From the NCBI GenBank assembly GCA_964477485.1, contig CAYZEE010000027.1, positions 1 through 15,989 on the forward strand: a DNA stretch of 15,989 nucleotides. The letters are read 5' to 3'. A program made the translations under genes and the position numbers. The notes beneath the pieces are model-generated. The model was not told where the DNA came from. It worked only from the letters and a program-made list of their open reading frames with translations, and made no database searches. This document shows positions 1-6,963 of the stretch, piece after piece; position 1 is the first letter of the stretch, and every line of letters begins with the position of its first letter. This DNA is from CAYZEE01 sp964477485 (GTDB lineage: Bacteria; Patescibacteriota; Microgenomatia; Levybacterales; UBA12049).

Positions 1-49
1 GTTTTTTCTACAAAGTATTTACTGATTTAATTGAATTCGTCGACAGTCC

Positions 50-55
50 CATAAT
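50..55 (+). promoter_or_regulatory. putative -10 box of the first gene
   Basis: CATAAT lies 7 nt before the ATG at 63. No good -35 is seen at 16-18 bp. With the -10 to start spacing calibrated on the rnpB promoter in this window, transcription would begin at or next to the start codon. Weak as a single site; supported by the same layout at other genes. Confidence 0.4.
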
Positions 56-62
56 TCAAGTA

Positions 63-593
63 ATGAAAGACAACTATTACATTACGGGTATCTCAGGCAC
101 AGGTAAGTCAGCCATTGCGTCGGAGCTTAGGAAAGAAAATACTAAGGTCTATGACATAGATGAAATTAAAGGACTTTGTCACTGGCGACATAAAGAAACG
201 GGAGAGAAAGCTATCTACTATACTGGGATTGGAGGAGAATGGCTTGACGCACACGAATGGATTTGTGATGTAGAAAAACTGAAAAAATTACTCCAGAATC
301 ATCCAAATTCGGATGTAGTAGTTGTTGGAATTGCTTCAAACCAAGAAAGTTATCTAAAGTACTTTGATAAAGTATTTCTTCTACATTGCCAAGAAAAAAC
401 TTTTTTAAAAAGATTATATATCAGGAACGAAGGCAATGCTTTTGCGAAAGACAAGTCTGAACAACAACATATTTTAACTTGGTATAAGGAATTTGAAAAT
501 CGAATGAAGGAATTAGGCGCTATGCTAGTCAATACTGATAAATCTCTAGAGAAAGTGGTTGGAGAAATTAAGATTGAAATAAATGCAAAATAA
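63..593 (+). CDS. small P-loop NTPase, nucleotide/shikimate kinase-like
   Basis: A 176-residue protein with a Walker A motif GISGTGKS at residues 9-16 directly after a first beta strand, the layout of the adenylate/shikimate kinase type of P-loop fold. An FDKVFLLHC segment around residues 100-108 fits a later core strand, and an arginine-rich stretch (KRLYIRNEG) could be the lid. It probably phosphorylates a small molecule or nucleotide, but the substrate cannot be read from sequence. Similar stand-alone AAA-type ATPases are usually annotated without a defined function. No Shine-Dalgarno precedes the ATG; a CATAAT box lies 7 nt upstream. It ends 39 nt before rmuC, which has its own promoter. 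The start is the first ATG and places the P-loop at the normal N-terminal position. Fold assignment is firm, specific function is not. Confidence 0.8.
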   Translation: MKDNYYITGISGTGKSAIASELRKENTKVYDIDEIKGLCHWRHKETGEKAIYYTGIGGEWLDAHEWICDVEKLKKLLQNHPNSDVVVVGIASNQESYLKYFDKVFLLHCQEKTFLKRLYIRNEGNAFAKDKSEQQHILTWYKEFENRMKELGAMLVNTDKSLEKVVGEIKIEINAK

Positions 594-616
594 CAATTCG
601 CTTCAAGTCTTCTTTG

Positions 617-625
617 TGGTAAAAT
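617..625 (+). promoter_or_regulatory. extended -10 promoter of rmuC
   Basis: TGGTAAAAT is an extended -10 (TGn plus TAAAAT) ending 7 nt before the rmuC ATG at 633. The same nine bases form the -10 of the rnpB promoter in this window. The spacing predicts a leaderless or nearly leaderless mRNA. The -35 region is poor, which an extended -10 tolerates. Confidence 0.6.
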
Positions 626-632
626 AGAGTTT

Positions 633-1658
633 ATGCAGTCCCAGTTCTCAACAGTTATTGTTTTAGTTGTAGTAGGATTTATCGTAGTTCTCTATTTTAT
701 TAACAAAAAACTCTCCGAGCTTAGAAAACCGCAGGAAAACGAAACTCTTTTGGAATGGCTCAAGTCAATGCAATCTTCCTTAGAATCAACCAACAAGACT
801 TTAAATGACGCTCTTTCCAAAAGTTCTTCCAATATGGTCAAAACTCTTCAGGAAAACTCGAAACAATTAAATGAACGGCTGGATAAGACAGCTTCTGTTA
901 TAAGGGACGTTGGTAAAGAAGTGGGACAAATGAGTGAAATTGGACGATCGATGCGGGAGCTTCAGGATTTCTTAAAAAGTCCAAAACTTAGGGGAAATAT
1001 AGGAGAACAGGTCTTAAAAGACTTAATTTCCCAGATGTTTCCCAAGAACAGCTTTCATCTTCAATACCAATTTAAATCCGGGGAGAAAGTCGATGCGGCA
1101 ATAAAAACTGATGCTGGTATCCTCTCCATAGACTCCAAGTTCCCCATGGAAAATTTTCAACGGATGGTAAAAGCAGAAACTGAAAAAGAAAAAGAAGATG
1201 CAAAAAAAGAATTTATTCGCGATATCAAAAGACATATAGACTCAGTCTCAAAGAAATATATTCTGCCTGATGAGGGAACTATGGATTTTGCCCTGATGTA
1301 TGTACCAAGCGAAACTGTATTCTACGAGCTTTCGGACATGCCGGAAATTATAGATTATGCGAGAAAATCCCGGGTATATATTGTTTCACCAAACACACTC
1401 TATGCCCACCTTCAGACAATTCTTCTTTCCTTTGAAGGGAAAAAAATTGAAGCAAGATCAAGGCAGGTCTTAAGGCTTCTTCGAGCGCTTCAAATTGATT
1501 ATGATAAAGTTGAGGATAATCTTGGAGTTTTGGGAAAACATATCAATAATGCGATGTCACAATTCAATAACGTTACAGGAGGCTTCCTGCAACTTGGACA
1601 AAAAATTCACTCTGCGGGAAATTTAGAAGAAGAAAAGTATAAAGAGCTATCCGAATAG
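633..1658 (+). CDS. rmuC: DNA recombination protein RmuC
   Basis: A 341-residue RmuC-family protein. An N-terminal membrane helix (about residues 8-24, STVIVLVVVGFIVVLYF) is followed by a coiled-coil region to about residue 100, then the RmuC nuclease-like core. Family hallmarks are the stretch around LRGNIGEQVLKDLISQMFP (from about residue 119), the KVDAAI...LSIDSKFPMENF segment and the ALMYVPSETVFYEL segment. RmuC proteins are linked to limiting sequence inversions and to DNA-end processing, and belong to the restriction-endonuclease-like fold; D168 of IDSKFP and nearby residues fit the core. It is shorter than E. coli RmuC (about 475 residues), mainly in the coiled coil. A TGGTAAAAT box just upstream gives it its own, probably leaderless, promoter. 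The two small genes downstream follow within 24 nt and probably share the transcript. Confidence 0.93.
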   Translation: MQSQFSTVIVLVVVGFIVVLYFINKKLSELRKPQENETLLEWLKSMQSSLESTNKTLNDALSKSSSNMVKTLQENSKQLNERLDKTASVIRDVGKEVGQMSEIGRSMRELQDFLKSPKLRGNIGEQVLKDLISQMFPKNSFHLQYQFKSGEKVDAAIKTDAGILSIDSKFPMENFQRMVKAETEKEKEDAKKEFIRDIKRHIDSVSKKYILPDEGTMDFALMYVPSETVFYELSDMPEIIDYARKSRVYIVSPNTLYAHLQTILLSFEGKKIEARSRQVLRLLRALQIDYDKVEDNLGVLGKHINNAMSQFNNVTGGFLQLGQKIHSAGNLEEEKYKELSE

Positions 1659-1666
1659 ATAAAGCT

Positions 1667-1675
1667 GGGGAGGTG
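1667..1675 (+). promoter_or_regulatory. strong Shine-Dalgarno deciding a TTG start
   Basis: GGGGAGGTG ends 7 nt before the TTG at 1683 and supports translation from this non-ATG codon. The strength contrasts with neighbouring genes, which have no Shine-Dalgarno. Confidence 0.75.
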
Positions 1676-1682
1676 AAAATAA

Positions 1683-1871
1683 TTGATTAATAAAAAATTA
1701 GTTGTGGTAATTGCGGTCTTAATTGTTGTTGCGGCGGTTATAATAATAACAACAAGGATCAGAAGAAGGGCAAATGTTTATATGCCAAGCTACACTATAC
1801 AGAAACAGCAGATGCAAGGATCGCCACCGGTACAAGCTGGTACAACAAGCGCAAATAAAGAAAGGAGGTGA
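1683..1871 (+). CDS. small single-pass membrane protein, unknown function
   Basis: A 62-residue protein starting at TTG. Residues about 5-24 form one strongly hydrophobic helix (KLVVVIAVLIVVAAVIIITT) followed by RIRRR, so by the positive-inside rule the polar, Gln/Pro/Ser-rich tail of about 35 residues should be cytoplasmic. No known domain is recognised. It lies 24 nt after rmuC and its stop codon TGA (1869-1871) sits inside the Shine-Dalgarno of the next small gene, so the two are tightly coupled. The strong Shine-Dalgarno at 1667-1675 and the coupling make this more likely a real gene than a chance frame. Confidence 0.68.
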   Translation: MINKKLVVVIAVLIVVAAVIIITTRIRRRANVYMPSYTIQKQQMQGSPPVQAGTTSANKERR

Positions 1872-1872
1872 T
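1862..1872 (+). promoter_or_regulatory. near-perfect Shine-Dalgarno overlapping the upstream stop
   Basis: AAGGAGGTGAT matches 11 consecutive bases of the complement of the usual 16S 3' tail. It is 6 nt before the ATG at 1879 and contains the TGA stop of the preceding gene. It fixes the start of the CxxCxC protein and indicates translational coupling. Confidence 0.85.
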
Positions 1873-1878
1873 AACGTT

Positions 1879-2064
1879 ATGTGCTATAACTGCGGATGCG
1901 GTATGCCAAATAATGATATGGGGAAGGGCAAGGTGTCACAAAATGGAGGATCTCTGACTGACGACGATTTTAAACATATGGCCGAAAAATGGAACATGAG
2001 TATTGAGGAGACAAAAAAGAACACCTTCGAGCTTCTTAAGAAGCAGATAGAAAAACAAGACTAG
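1879..2064 (+). CDS. small CxxCxC protein, unknown function
   Basis: A 61-residue protein beginning MCYNCGCGMPNND: Cys2, Cys5 and Cys7 form a CxxCxC cluster at the extreme N-terminus, suited to binding a metal (Zn or Fe) or a redox role. The rest is polar and predicted helical (SLTDDDFKHMAEKW...TKKNTFELLKKQIEKQD). I recognise the general look of short bacterial proteins starting with a cysteine cluster, but no characterised family, so I give no function. The frame is open further upstream, but the near-perfect Shine-Dalgarno 6 nt before ATG 1879 decides the start. It is coupled to the small membrane protein before it and ends 36 nt before the helicase-nuclease gene. Confidence 0.72.
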   Translation: MCYNCGCGMPNNDMGKGKVSQNGGSLTDDDFKHMAEKWNMSIEETKKNTFELLKKQIEKQD

Positions 2065-2085
2065 TCTCCACAAGCAATAATTCTG

Positions 2086-2094
2086 TGCTAAAAT
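2086..2094 (+). promoter_or_regulatory. extended -10 promoter of the helicase-nuclease gene
   Basis: TGCTAAAAT (extended -10) ends 6 nt before the ATG at 2101. That is the same spacing as between the rnpB -10 and the predicted 5' end of its RNA, so this mRNA should start at the ATG itself. Confidence 0.6.
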
Positions 2095-2100
2095 ACCTTC

Positions 2101-4986
2101 ATGGCCGACTCGATAATACTCAACAAAGAACAGCTTGAGGCGGTAAGATATGGAGATGGCCCTCTTCTTATAATCGCAGGCGCCGGAACCGGAAAAACAA
2201 CTGTAATAACTGAAAGAATAAGACACCTTATAGTGGAAAAGAATTATCCACCGACAAGCATCTTGGCTTTAACATTCACAGATAAAGCAGCGTATGAGAT
2301 GCAGGAACGAATTGATGTTCTTCTCCCTTATGGTTATACGAATCTTTGGATTCATACTTTTCACTCTTTTTGTGACAGGATTCTAAGAGACGAAGCCCAT
2401 ACGATTGGTCTTGACCCAAATTATAAATTGATTTCAGAGGGAGAAAGTGTCCTTCTTATGCGGAAAAATATTTTTAATCTAGGGCTTAAAACCTTCAGGC
2501 CTCTTTCAAACCCGACAAAATTTCTGGATGCGCTTTTGACTCATTTTTCAAGACTTAAGGACGAAGACATAAGCCCCCAGGAATATATAAGGTGGGCAGA
2601 AAAACAAGAGAAAGAAGCTGAAAATCCGCCAGCTGGCGGAGAAAAAAAACAATATGAAGAACTCGCAGATTCTTATAAGAAATACGAAGATTTAAAAATT
2701 AAAGAATCTGCTATGGATTTTTCGGATTTAATCTCAAATACCCTCTTGTTGTTTCGTAAAAGACCGAATGTTTTAAAAAGATATCAGGATCAGTTTAAAT
2801 TTATTTTAGTTGATGAGTTTCAGGACACTAATTTTGCCCAGAATGAATTAGCTATTATGCTTGCCGGTAAAAATAAAAACATAACCGTGGTTGCCGATGA
2901 CGATCAATCAATTTATAGATTTAGGGGCGCTGCGGTTTCAAACGTTCTTCAGTTTAAAAAAAGCTTTCCTGGGGCAAAAATAGTAACTCTAAATGATAAT
3001 TATAGATCTACCCAGACAATTTTAGATGCGTCTTATCGGCTTATTCAGAATAATAATCCTAACAGACTTGAAGTGGTTGAGAGTATCAATAAAAAACTTA
3101 AGAGTCATTCCTCCTCTCCTGCGGAGAAGATAAGAATTATTCATGAAGACCGCTTGGAAGATGAGGGAGATAAGATTGCCCAGGAAATAAAGATACTATC
3201 TAAAACCTATGAATACAAAGATATTGCAATTTTGGTTCGCGCAAATAATCACTCCCAGGGAATAACTACTGCCTTGGCCCGCCACAGAATTCCTTATCAA
3301 TTCTTAGGACCCGGTTATCTTTTCCAGCAGGAGGAAGTAAAAGACTTAATTGCATATCTTAAATTTTTAACCGACCTTTCAGATTCTGTTTCTCTTTTTA
3401 GAGTCTTGTCTATGGAAATCTTTGATATTTCTTATATCCAGCTTAATTTTCTTCTAAACTTTGCAAAAAGAAATAATCTTTCACTTTTTGAAGCGCTTGA
3501 TGATGTAAATTTAAATTTCTTAAAACCGAATACCCAGGAAAAACTTGCAGATTTCAGAGAAATGGCCAAGCGCCATCTTGAAAAAACCAAAAAAGAAACT
3601 GCCGGACAAATACTTTATTATTTTTTGGTTGATTCAAAACTTTTTGAAAAGCTTAAGACTTCGGATTCTATCAAAGAAGAAAGACGCATTCAAAATATTG
3701 CAAAATTCTTTGACAGAATAAAAAATTTCGAGATGGAGCGGGCGGATGCAAATATATTTACTTTAGTTGAATGGCTGATGCTTATGATGCAAATGGGAGA
3801 CAGTCCGATTGCCGCAGACATCGATATAAGAGATAAAAACGCGGTTAATATTTTAACTGTTCATTCCTCAAAGGGATTGGAATTTAAGGTAGTTTTTTTG
3901 GTAAATCTTGTTTCGGACCGTTTTCCGTCGCGGGAGAGAAGCGAAAAAATTCCTCTTCCCGAAAGCATTATTAAAGAAAAAATAGATAAAGATCGGGATT
4001 TCCATCTTGAAGAAGAGAGAAGACTTTTTTATGTCGGCATGACCAGAGCCCGAGATATATTATATTTCACCAACTCGGACTATTACGGGATGGGTAAGCG
4101 TCCCAGAAAACTTTCTCCTTTCGTCTTTGAAGCTCTCCCAAACTTAAAAGCTGAGAAAGAGAAAAAAGCGTTAATACAACAACTTTCCTTAACAGAGGTG
4201 CTTTCGGTTTATGAAGAAAACGGAGAGGAAGAAGAAAAAAAACCGCCTCTTAAGCTAAGCTACATCACTTTCTCAAACCTTCAAATGTTTGATATATGTC
4301 CTCTGCACTATAAAGCGAGGGTTATTTTTAATATCCCTACACCTCCGGCAGCGGTTCAAAGTTTTGGAATTTCTGTCCATAATACTTTGTATAGATTTTA
4401 CAAACAAATTCAGGAAGGAGAAGAACCAACACTTGCGAAGCTTCAGGATCTTCTTAAAAAAGAATGGAGTTCCCAGGGGTACGACAGTAAAAAATACGAA
4501 GAGGAACGTTTTTCTCAAGGCCAAAAAATGCTTGATAAATTTTATAAAGTGAATTGCAACCCGCCTATAAAACCGCTGAGACTCGAGGAACCGTTTTCTT
4601 TTATTTTGAAAAATGGTGTAAAGGTTTTTGGCAAGATTGACCGCATAGACCCTAAAGATAAAGGTATAGAAATTATAGATTACAAAACGGGGGAGGAAAA
4701 TCCTAAAGCGAAGAAAGCACACGAACTTCAGCTTGCAATGTATGCGCTTGCGGCAACAAGAATAAGAGATGAAGTATTAAACCGCGACCCAAAAGATATT
4801 ACTCTAACTCTTTATTTTCTTGATGGAAATACTAAAAAATCTATGACTTTCACAAAAGACGACTTGGACGCGCTTGAGAACAGACTTATTGAAAAAATTG
4901 AGGAAATAGAAAAAAGCGATTTTAAATGCTCAGGAAATATTTTGTGCAAAAACTGCGAATACAAAATGCTTTGCCAAGTAAATTAG
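2101..4986 (+). CDS. UvrD/AddA-type helicase fused to Fe-S PD-(D/E)XK nuclease
   Basis: A 961-residue superfamily 1A helicase-nuclease. Helicase motifs in order: Q motif LNKEQ (7-11), Walker A GAGTGKTT (27-34), Walker B VDEFQDT (237-243), DDDQSIYRFRGA (266-277), NYRST (300-304), VHSSKGLEF (587-595) and EERRLFYVGMTRARD (about 637-652). After about residue 720 comes a RecB/AddB-like nuclease: GKIDRID with Asp847, then Asp860-Tyr-Lys862 as the catalytic D-xK. Cys733 together with C949-x2-C952-x5-C958 has the spacing of the AddB/Cas4 4Fe-4S staple. This single-chain layout resembles one subunit of AdnAB or AddAB and suggests double-strand-break end resection feeding RecA. No partner gene lies beside it. 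A 16-bp perfect palindrome (2625-2640) is translated in-frame inside the helicase. Its stop abuts the convergent tspO stop with no gap. Confidence 0.93.
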   Translation: MADSIILNKEQLEAVRYGDGPLLIIAGAGTGKTTVITERIRHLIVEKNYPPTSILALTFTDKAAYEMQERIDVLLPYGYTNLWIHTFHSFCDRILRDEAHTIGLDPNYKLISEGESVLLMRKNIFNLGLKTFRPLSNPTKFLDALLTHFSRLKDEDISPQEYIRWAEKQEKEAENPPAGGEKKQYEELADSYKKYEDLKIKESAMDFSDLISNTLLLFRKRPNVLKRYQDQFKFILVDEFQDTNFAQNELAIMLAGKNKNITVVADDDQSIYRFRGAAVSNVLQFKKSFPGAKIVTLNDNYRSTQTILDASYRLIQNNNPNRLEVVESINKKLKSHSSSPAEKIRIIHEDRLEDEGDKIAQEIKILSKTYEYKDIAILVRANNHSQGITTALARHRIPYQFLGPGYLFQQEEVKDLIAYLKFLTDLSDSVSLFRVLSMEIFDISYIQLNFLLNFAKRNNLSLFEALDDVNLNFLKPNTQEKLADFREMAKRHLEKTKKETAGQILYYFLVDSKLFEKLKTSDSIKEERRIQNIAKFFDRIKNFEMERADANIFTLVEWLMLMMQMGDSPIAADIDIRDKNAVNILTVHSSKGLEFKVVFLVNLVSDRFPSRERSEKIPLPESIIKEKIDKDRDFHLEEERRLFYVGMTRARDILYFTNSDYYGMGKRPRKLSPFVFEALPNLKAEKEKKALIQQLSLTEVLSVYEENGEEEEKKPPLKLSYITFSNLQMFDICPLHYKARVIFNIPTPPAAVQSFGISVHNTLYRFYKQIQEGEEPTLAKLQDLLKKEWSSQGYDSKKYEEERFSQGQKMLDKFYKVNCNPPIKPLRLEEPFSFILKNGVKVFGKIDRIDPKDKGIEIIDYKTGEENPKAKKAHELQLAMYALAATRIRDEVLNRDPKDITLTLYFLDGNTKKSMTFTKDDLDALENRLIEKIEEIEKSDFKCSGNILCKNCEYKMLCQVN
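2625..2640 (+). repeat. 16-bp perfect palindrome inside the helicase gene
   Basis: TCCGCCAGCTGGCGGA is identical to its own reverse complement and is strikingly GC-rich for this AT-rich gene. It is read in-frame as part of NPPAGGE in a lysine/glutamate-rich linker, where an insertion would be tolerated. Confidence 0.8.
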
Positions 4987-5460
4987 TTAGTAGTTTAAGA
5001 GAACTATTGAAAGGTTTAAGACTCCGGCAAAACTTACCCAGAAAAGATAGGGAATAAGAAGATAAGAAGCATTTTTGGAAATTTTGTAAAAAGTTTTAAT
5101 ATTAAGAATTATTAAGATCCACAGGAGAAGTATATCCAAAAGTGCAAGCAAAGGATTGTGAAGCCCGAAGAATAACAAAGACCATAAAATGTTTAAAGCA
5201 ATCTGGGCAAGAAAAAGTTTAACTGCAAATGTCTTATCCTTAACTTTACTTGTTAAAACAAAATATAAGGATATTGCCATAAGAACATAAAGTATTGTCC
5301 AAATAGGCGCGAAGATAAAATTTGGAGGATTAAAAGAGGGTTTGTTTAAAGTTATATACCAAGTGCTTATTGCCGGTGTTGTAAACAAAGAACCAATCGC
5401 CCCTGCCCCAAGACAAAGAATAAGGGAGAAAAATAAAAGCTTTATATCTTTAATCTTCAC
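4987..5460 (-). CDS. tspO: TspO/MBR-family membrane protein
   Basis: A 157-residue protein with five predicted membrane helices, the normal size and topology of TspO/MBR. Family features are the N-terminal G-S-L-F-T segment, the tryptophan-containing FAPIWTILYVLMAISLY loop-helix (about residues 50-66), the LNILWSLLFFGLHNP segment (about 88-102) and a final YLFWVSFAGVLNLSIVLLN helix. Members bind tetrapyrroles and cholesterol-like ligands and influence porphyrin handling and stress responses; the role in this organism is unknown. The start codon is GTG at 5460, with a good promoter (TTCACA, 18 bp, extended TGATACACT) ending 6 nt before it, so the mRNA is probably leaderless. It converges with the helicase-nuclease gene with zero intergenic bases and no visible terminator. 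Confidence 0.92.
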   Translation of the reverse strand: MKIKDIKLLFFSLILCLGAGAIGSLFTTPAISTWYITLNKPSFNPPNFIFAPIWTILYVLMAISLYFVLTSKVKDKTFAVKLFLAQIALNILWSLLFFGLHNPLLALLDILLLWILIILNIKTFYKISKNASYLLIPYLFWVSFAGVLNLSIVLLNY

Positions 5461-5466
5461 AATTCC

Positions 5467-5496
5467 AGTGTATCAGAATATTGGATCCACTGTGAA
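5467..5496 (-). promoter_or_regulatory. promoter of tspO
   Basis: On the minus strand: -35 TTCACA (5491-5496), an 18-bp gap, then extended -10 TGATACACT (5467-5475; hexamer 5467-5472). The hexamer ends 6 nt before the GTG start of tspO. Confidence 0.6.
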
Positions 5497-5526
5497 TACA
5501 AAATCCCCTGTGAAGCAAATTAAAAA

Positions 5527-5854
5527 GCTCTGGGGGGGGGAGAGTAAGCCAGATTCTGTTCTTACCGCAATCTATCTATGCCCTCTACTTGGTACTTCTG
5601 TAAGGAAAGTAATAGCGTACCGTTCTGAGGTTGCAGCGGGTAGGATTATCAACGTTTCAGACCCACTCGTTTCTGTGACTCTCAAATCTTGTCAATTCAA
5701 GATTTGTTCTAAGTTTCGCATGTGGGTAAAAAGCTTAGACACCAGCCGCGTTTGACGCGGTCGGAGCTTGCGCCCCGTCCCCTCCTTACCGCTGTCTGGA
5801 CTTTCCTCTACTCTCATATTACGTGAGAGCAGTAGCGGTCCTTCCTCCCAGAGC
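5527..5854 (-). ncRNA. rnpB: RNase P RNA (bacterial type A-like)
   Basis: Catalytic RNA of RNase P, which trims tRNA 5' leaders. The universally conserved core is visible: GAGGAAAGTCC (5798-5808, CR I, 5' half of P4) and ACAGAATCTGGCTTA (5545-5559, CR V, 3' half of P4). P1 forms between GCUCUGGG at the 5' end (5847-5854) and CCCAGAGC at the 3' end (5527-5534); P2 between ACCGC and GCGGU; P3 between CUCUC and GAGAG. A run of five U follows P1. The length, about 328 nt, is short for type A. The J15/16 region (about 5643-5653) reads UUGAU where E. coli has the GGU that pairs with tRNA CCA. A run of nine C lies just before the 3' strand of P1. Open frames on both strands here are spurious. Confidence 0.94.
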
Positions 5855-5860
5855 ACCGGT

Positions 5861-5889
5861 ATTTTACCAAACTTGAGGCAATTATGCAA
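5861..5889 (-). promoter_or_regulatory. promoter of rnpB
   Basis: On the minus strand: TTGCAT (5884-5889), exactly 17 bp, TAAAAT (5861-5866) with an extended TGG (5867-5869). Six bases separate the -10 from G5854, the first base of P1. The -35 lies inside the last codons of the upstream permease gene. Because the RNA end can be placed by structure, this promoter calibrates the -10 to start distance for the window. Confidence 0.8.
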
Positions 5890-6934
5890 TTTCTCTTTTC
5901 TTTACGGAGTAGCTGCGCTCGTTGATTTTGTCAAGATAATATTCGAAAAGAATTTTAATGCTTGCGGCTATAGGCACTGCGAGGATAAAACCCATGGGCC
6001 CCCATAAATGCTCGCCTGCAAGTACGGAAAATAATATAACAACCGGATGAAGCCCTACGATCTTTCCCATTACCTGAGGGGTAACCACATAATCCTGAAA
6101 TTGACGGATAATAAAATAAATTATGGCAACCGCAATCGCCGCCTGAACAGGCGTTAAAGGAAAATTAGAAACTCCATTAAGAAGAGCAGCTATAACAGCT
6201 ACTATTCCCGCTGTGATTGGTCCTATGAAAGGAATTACTTCGGCAAATCCCGAAAAAATTGCGATAATCAAAGCAAATCTTACGCCTAAAATGGTAAGTG
6301 AGATATAGGTTAAAACCGTAACTATGAAAATCAGAAGAAGTATGCCACGCAAATAACCCCCAAACACACTGTTAATTTTTCTTGTAAGAATATCCACCTC
6401 TACTCTATAGTCATTGGGTATATAATTAAGCGCTTTATCAAAAACACCTCTTCCCTCTTTGAGAAAATAAAAGGCCGAGAATAAGAAGATTAGAAAACTG
6501 AATATTCCCGACACTGCTTTTGGGAAAATATTAAGAATTGAAGACGACGATATAAATCTTGATTTTTCAAATGATGAAAGGAAATTATTTATCTCAGGCT
6601 TAATCCAGTAGGGCAATGAGTTAACCTGCGCCTGAAGTGTTGAAATAAGACTTGAGAAAAACCGCCTAAGATCTGTCGATTCCTGAAGCACTTGTCTTGT
6701 AGCAATTGAGCCCAAAAACATTACACCGAAAATTATTAAGACATAAATAATAAGTATTGATACGGACCGGGGCAATTTAATTTTATGATACGCAAAGTTA
6801 ACAACAGGATTAAAAATATATGCAAAGATCGCGGCCAAAATAAATGGAATGAGAATAGCTCTCTCAAGATAAAAAAACAAAAGTATAAGAAACCCTACGA
6901 AAATAAAAAATGCAGTTCTAAGTCTTATCACCAT
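5882..6934 (-). CDS. AI-2E family transporter (TqsA/PerM-like permease)
   Basis: A 350-residue membrane protein of the AI-2E/UPF0118 family. Three hydrophobic segments lie within the first about 80 residues, followed by a polar central region and a membrane-rich C-terminal half. The family signature is clear: GLHPVVILFSVLAGEHLWGP, then MGFILAVPIAASIKILFEYY near the C-terminus, and FAEVIPFIGPITAGIVAVIAAL before it. Named members export autoinducer-2 or act as Na+/H+ antiporters; most remain uncharacterised, so a substrate should not be assumed. Length is normal. It follows the ABC permease genes by 29 nt but has its own extended -10 (TGATATAAT) 10 nt before the ATG. Its last codons carry the -35 of rnpB. 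Confidence 0.9.
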   Translation of the reverse strand: MVIRLRTAFFIFVGFLILLFFYLERAILIPFILAAIFAYIFNPVVNFAYHKIKLPRSVSILIIYVLIIFGVMFLGSIATRQVLQESTDLRRFFSSLISTLQAQVNSLPYWIKPEINNFLSSFEKSRFISSSSILNIFPKAVSGIFSFLIFLFSAFYFLKEGRGVFDKALNYIPNDYRVEVDILTRKINSVFGGYLRGILLLIFIVTVLTYISLTILGVRFALIIAIFSGFAEVIPFIGPITAGIVAVIAALLNGVSNFPLTPVQAAIAVAIIYFIIRQFQDYVVTPQVMGKIVGLHPVVILFSVLAGEHLWGPMGFILAVPIAASIKILFEYYLDKINERSYSVKKREIA

Positions 6935-6944
6935 AACACTTCTT

Positions 6945-6953
6945 ATTATATCA
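6945..6953 (-). promoter_or_regulatory. extended -10 of the AI-2E-family gene
   Basis: TGATATAAT on the minus strand contains a consensus TATAAT; it ends 10 nt before the ATG at 6934, predicting a leader of only about 3-4 nt. No convincing -35 is seen. Confidence 0.55.
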
Positions 6954-6963
6954 AGTCTAACGA

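Noticed and set aside
33..44. GAATTCGTCGAC, adjacent EcoRI and SalI sites resembling a cloning linker
   Set aside because: No vector sequence flanks it and the surroundings are ordinary AT-rich intergenic DNA leading to a gene; chance occurrence is adequate.
1774..1878. N-terminal extension of the CxxCxC protein from ATG 1774
   Set aside because: The extension overlaps the small membrane protein gene in another frame, while a near-perfect Shine-Dalgarno points to ATG 1879.
5342..5889. Open frames at 5342-5755 (+), 5692-5889 (-) and 5768-6007 (+)
   Set aside because: They overlap the RNase P RNA gene and the ends of tspO and the permease; their translations are low-complexity and unlike any family.
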